A DNA stretch of 6,794 bases, taken from the NCBI GenBank assembly GCA_020718945.1, contig DYRB01000156.1, forward strand, positions 1 to 6,794, in the 5' to 3' direction. This document shows, piece after piece, positions 6,677 to 6,794 of this stretch. The translations under genes and the position numbers were made by a program. The notes under the pieces were generated by a model. The model was not told the DNA's origin, searched no databases, and worked only from the letters and a program-made list of their open reading frames with translations. Source of the DNA: Lamprocystis purpurea. GTDB lineage: Bacteria; Pseudomonadota; Gammaproteobacteria; Chromatiales; Chromatiaceae. Every line of letters begins with the position of its first letter. Positions within the stretch are counted from its first letter, which is position 1.

Positions 6677-6714
6677 GGCGCCGCGCCCGCAGCCGTATTG
6701 GCGTGGGATTGCAT
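6673..6714 (-). CDS. Possible 13-codon leader ORF overlapping the glycosyltransferase TTG start
   Basis: ATG at 6714 opens a frame encoding MQSHANTAAGAAP, with TGA at 6675-6673. That TGA overlaps the TTG start (6676-6674) of the glycosyltransferase in the next frame. A GGAGGT sequence lies 9 nt upstream of the ATG, whereas the TTG itself has only a weak G/C-rich upstream stretch. This ORF could be a translated leader that feeds ribosomes to the TTG. Alternatively, it is the true N-terminus of the glycosyltransferase separated by a one-base frameshift. It is too short for a homology argument. Confidence 0.4.
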   Translation of the reverse strand: MQSHANTAAGAAP

Positions 6715-6719
6715 GGGTC

Positions 6720-6794
6720 TCAGACCTCCCGATAGATCTCCGCCCCCGCCTGCACGAACTCCGCGGCCTTCTCCTTCATGCCCTCGGCCAGGGC
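6720..6794 (-). CDS. thiC: Probable ThiC (phosphomethylpyrimidine synthase), C-terminal end only
   Basis: Only the last 24 codons are inside the window, ending in TGA at 6722-6720. They read ALAEGMKEKAAEFVQAGAEI and then YREV. The pattern G-M-x-E-K-x-x-E-F-x-x-x-G-x-E-I-Y at the extreme C-terminus resembles the ends of many bacterial ThiC proteins, which make the pyrimidine half of thiamine by a radical SAM reaction. The CxxCxxxxC cluster motif that would settle the matter lies further into the protein and may be outside the window. The gene runs in the same direction as the two glycosyltransferase genes, with 43 nt to the TTG start, so co-transcription is possible. The identification rests on a short segment and is tentative. 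Confidence 0.6.
   Translation of the reverse strand, partial: ALAEGMKEKAAEFVQAGAEIYREV
6724..6729 (-). promoter_or_regulatory. Strong Shine-Dalgarno (GGAGGT) inside the end of the upstream gene
   Basis: GGAGGT on the minus strand lies in the last sense codons of the thiC-like gene, 9 nt before the ATG at 6714. It is the best ribosome site in the minus-strand group. It points to the short ORF rather than to the annotated TTG of the glycosyltransferase, which lies 47 nt downstream. Confidence 0.6.

Overview
The window carries most of an Rnf (Rsx) electron-transport operon on the + strand, in the order rnfA (3' part)-rnfB-rnfC-rnfD-rnfG-rnfE. Converging on it from the right is a minus-strand run of three genes: the 3' end of a probable thiC, a family-2 glycosyltransferase and a DUF2064-type glycosyltransferase. 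The DNA is strongly GC-rich with a marked G/C third-position bias, so many long antisense reading frames are open but are only shadows. The A-B-C-D-G-E order, close RnfA similarity to gammaproteobacterial RsxA and an Ala/Lys/Arg-rich RnfC tail suggest a GC-rich gammaproteobacterium. A purple sulfur bacterium or relative is possible, but the genus cannot be fixed from this sequence.

Positions 1-5135 are the rnf operon. It encodes a membrane complex that couples electron transfer between NADH and ferredoxin to ion movement. RnfC is the NADH-side flavo-iron-sulfur subunit and RnfB the ferredoxin-side iron-sulfur subunit. RnfD and RnfG carry covalent FMN. RnfA and RnfE are paralogous six-helix subunits that share an iron-sulfur site in the membrane. 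All cofactor residues I looked for are present: 12 cysteines in RnfB, 8 in RnfC, flavinylation Thr in RnfD and RnfG, and the cysteines in RnfE and in the visible part of RnfA. Genes are tightly packed (12-nt gap, 1-nt gap, 4-nt overlap, 0-nt gap). The exception is rnfB/rnfC, with 65 nt and a perfect palindrome over the rnfB stop.

Positions 5136-5336 are the convergent intergenic stretch. It holds the most unusual structure in the window: two ~28-nt AT-richer arms, each with three CGCAAAT heptamers at 9-10 bp spacing, in inverted orientation around a 70-bp centre with its own alternative hairpins. It looks like a small mobile or palindromic repeat inserted between two operons, and may also serve as a bidirectional transcription end.

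Positions 5337-6794 (minus strand) hold probable thiC (last 24 codons), a TIGR04283-like glycosyltransferase and a TIGR04282/DUF2064-like partner overlapping it by 4 nt. The first glycosyltransferase begins at a TTG. A 13-codon ORF with a strong Shine-Dalgarno sits just upstream and its stop overlaps that TTG, suggesting either translational coupling or a lost reading frame at the N-terminus.
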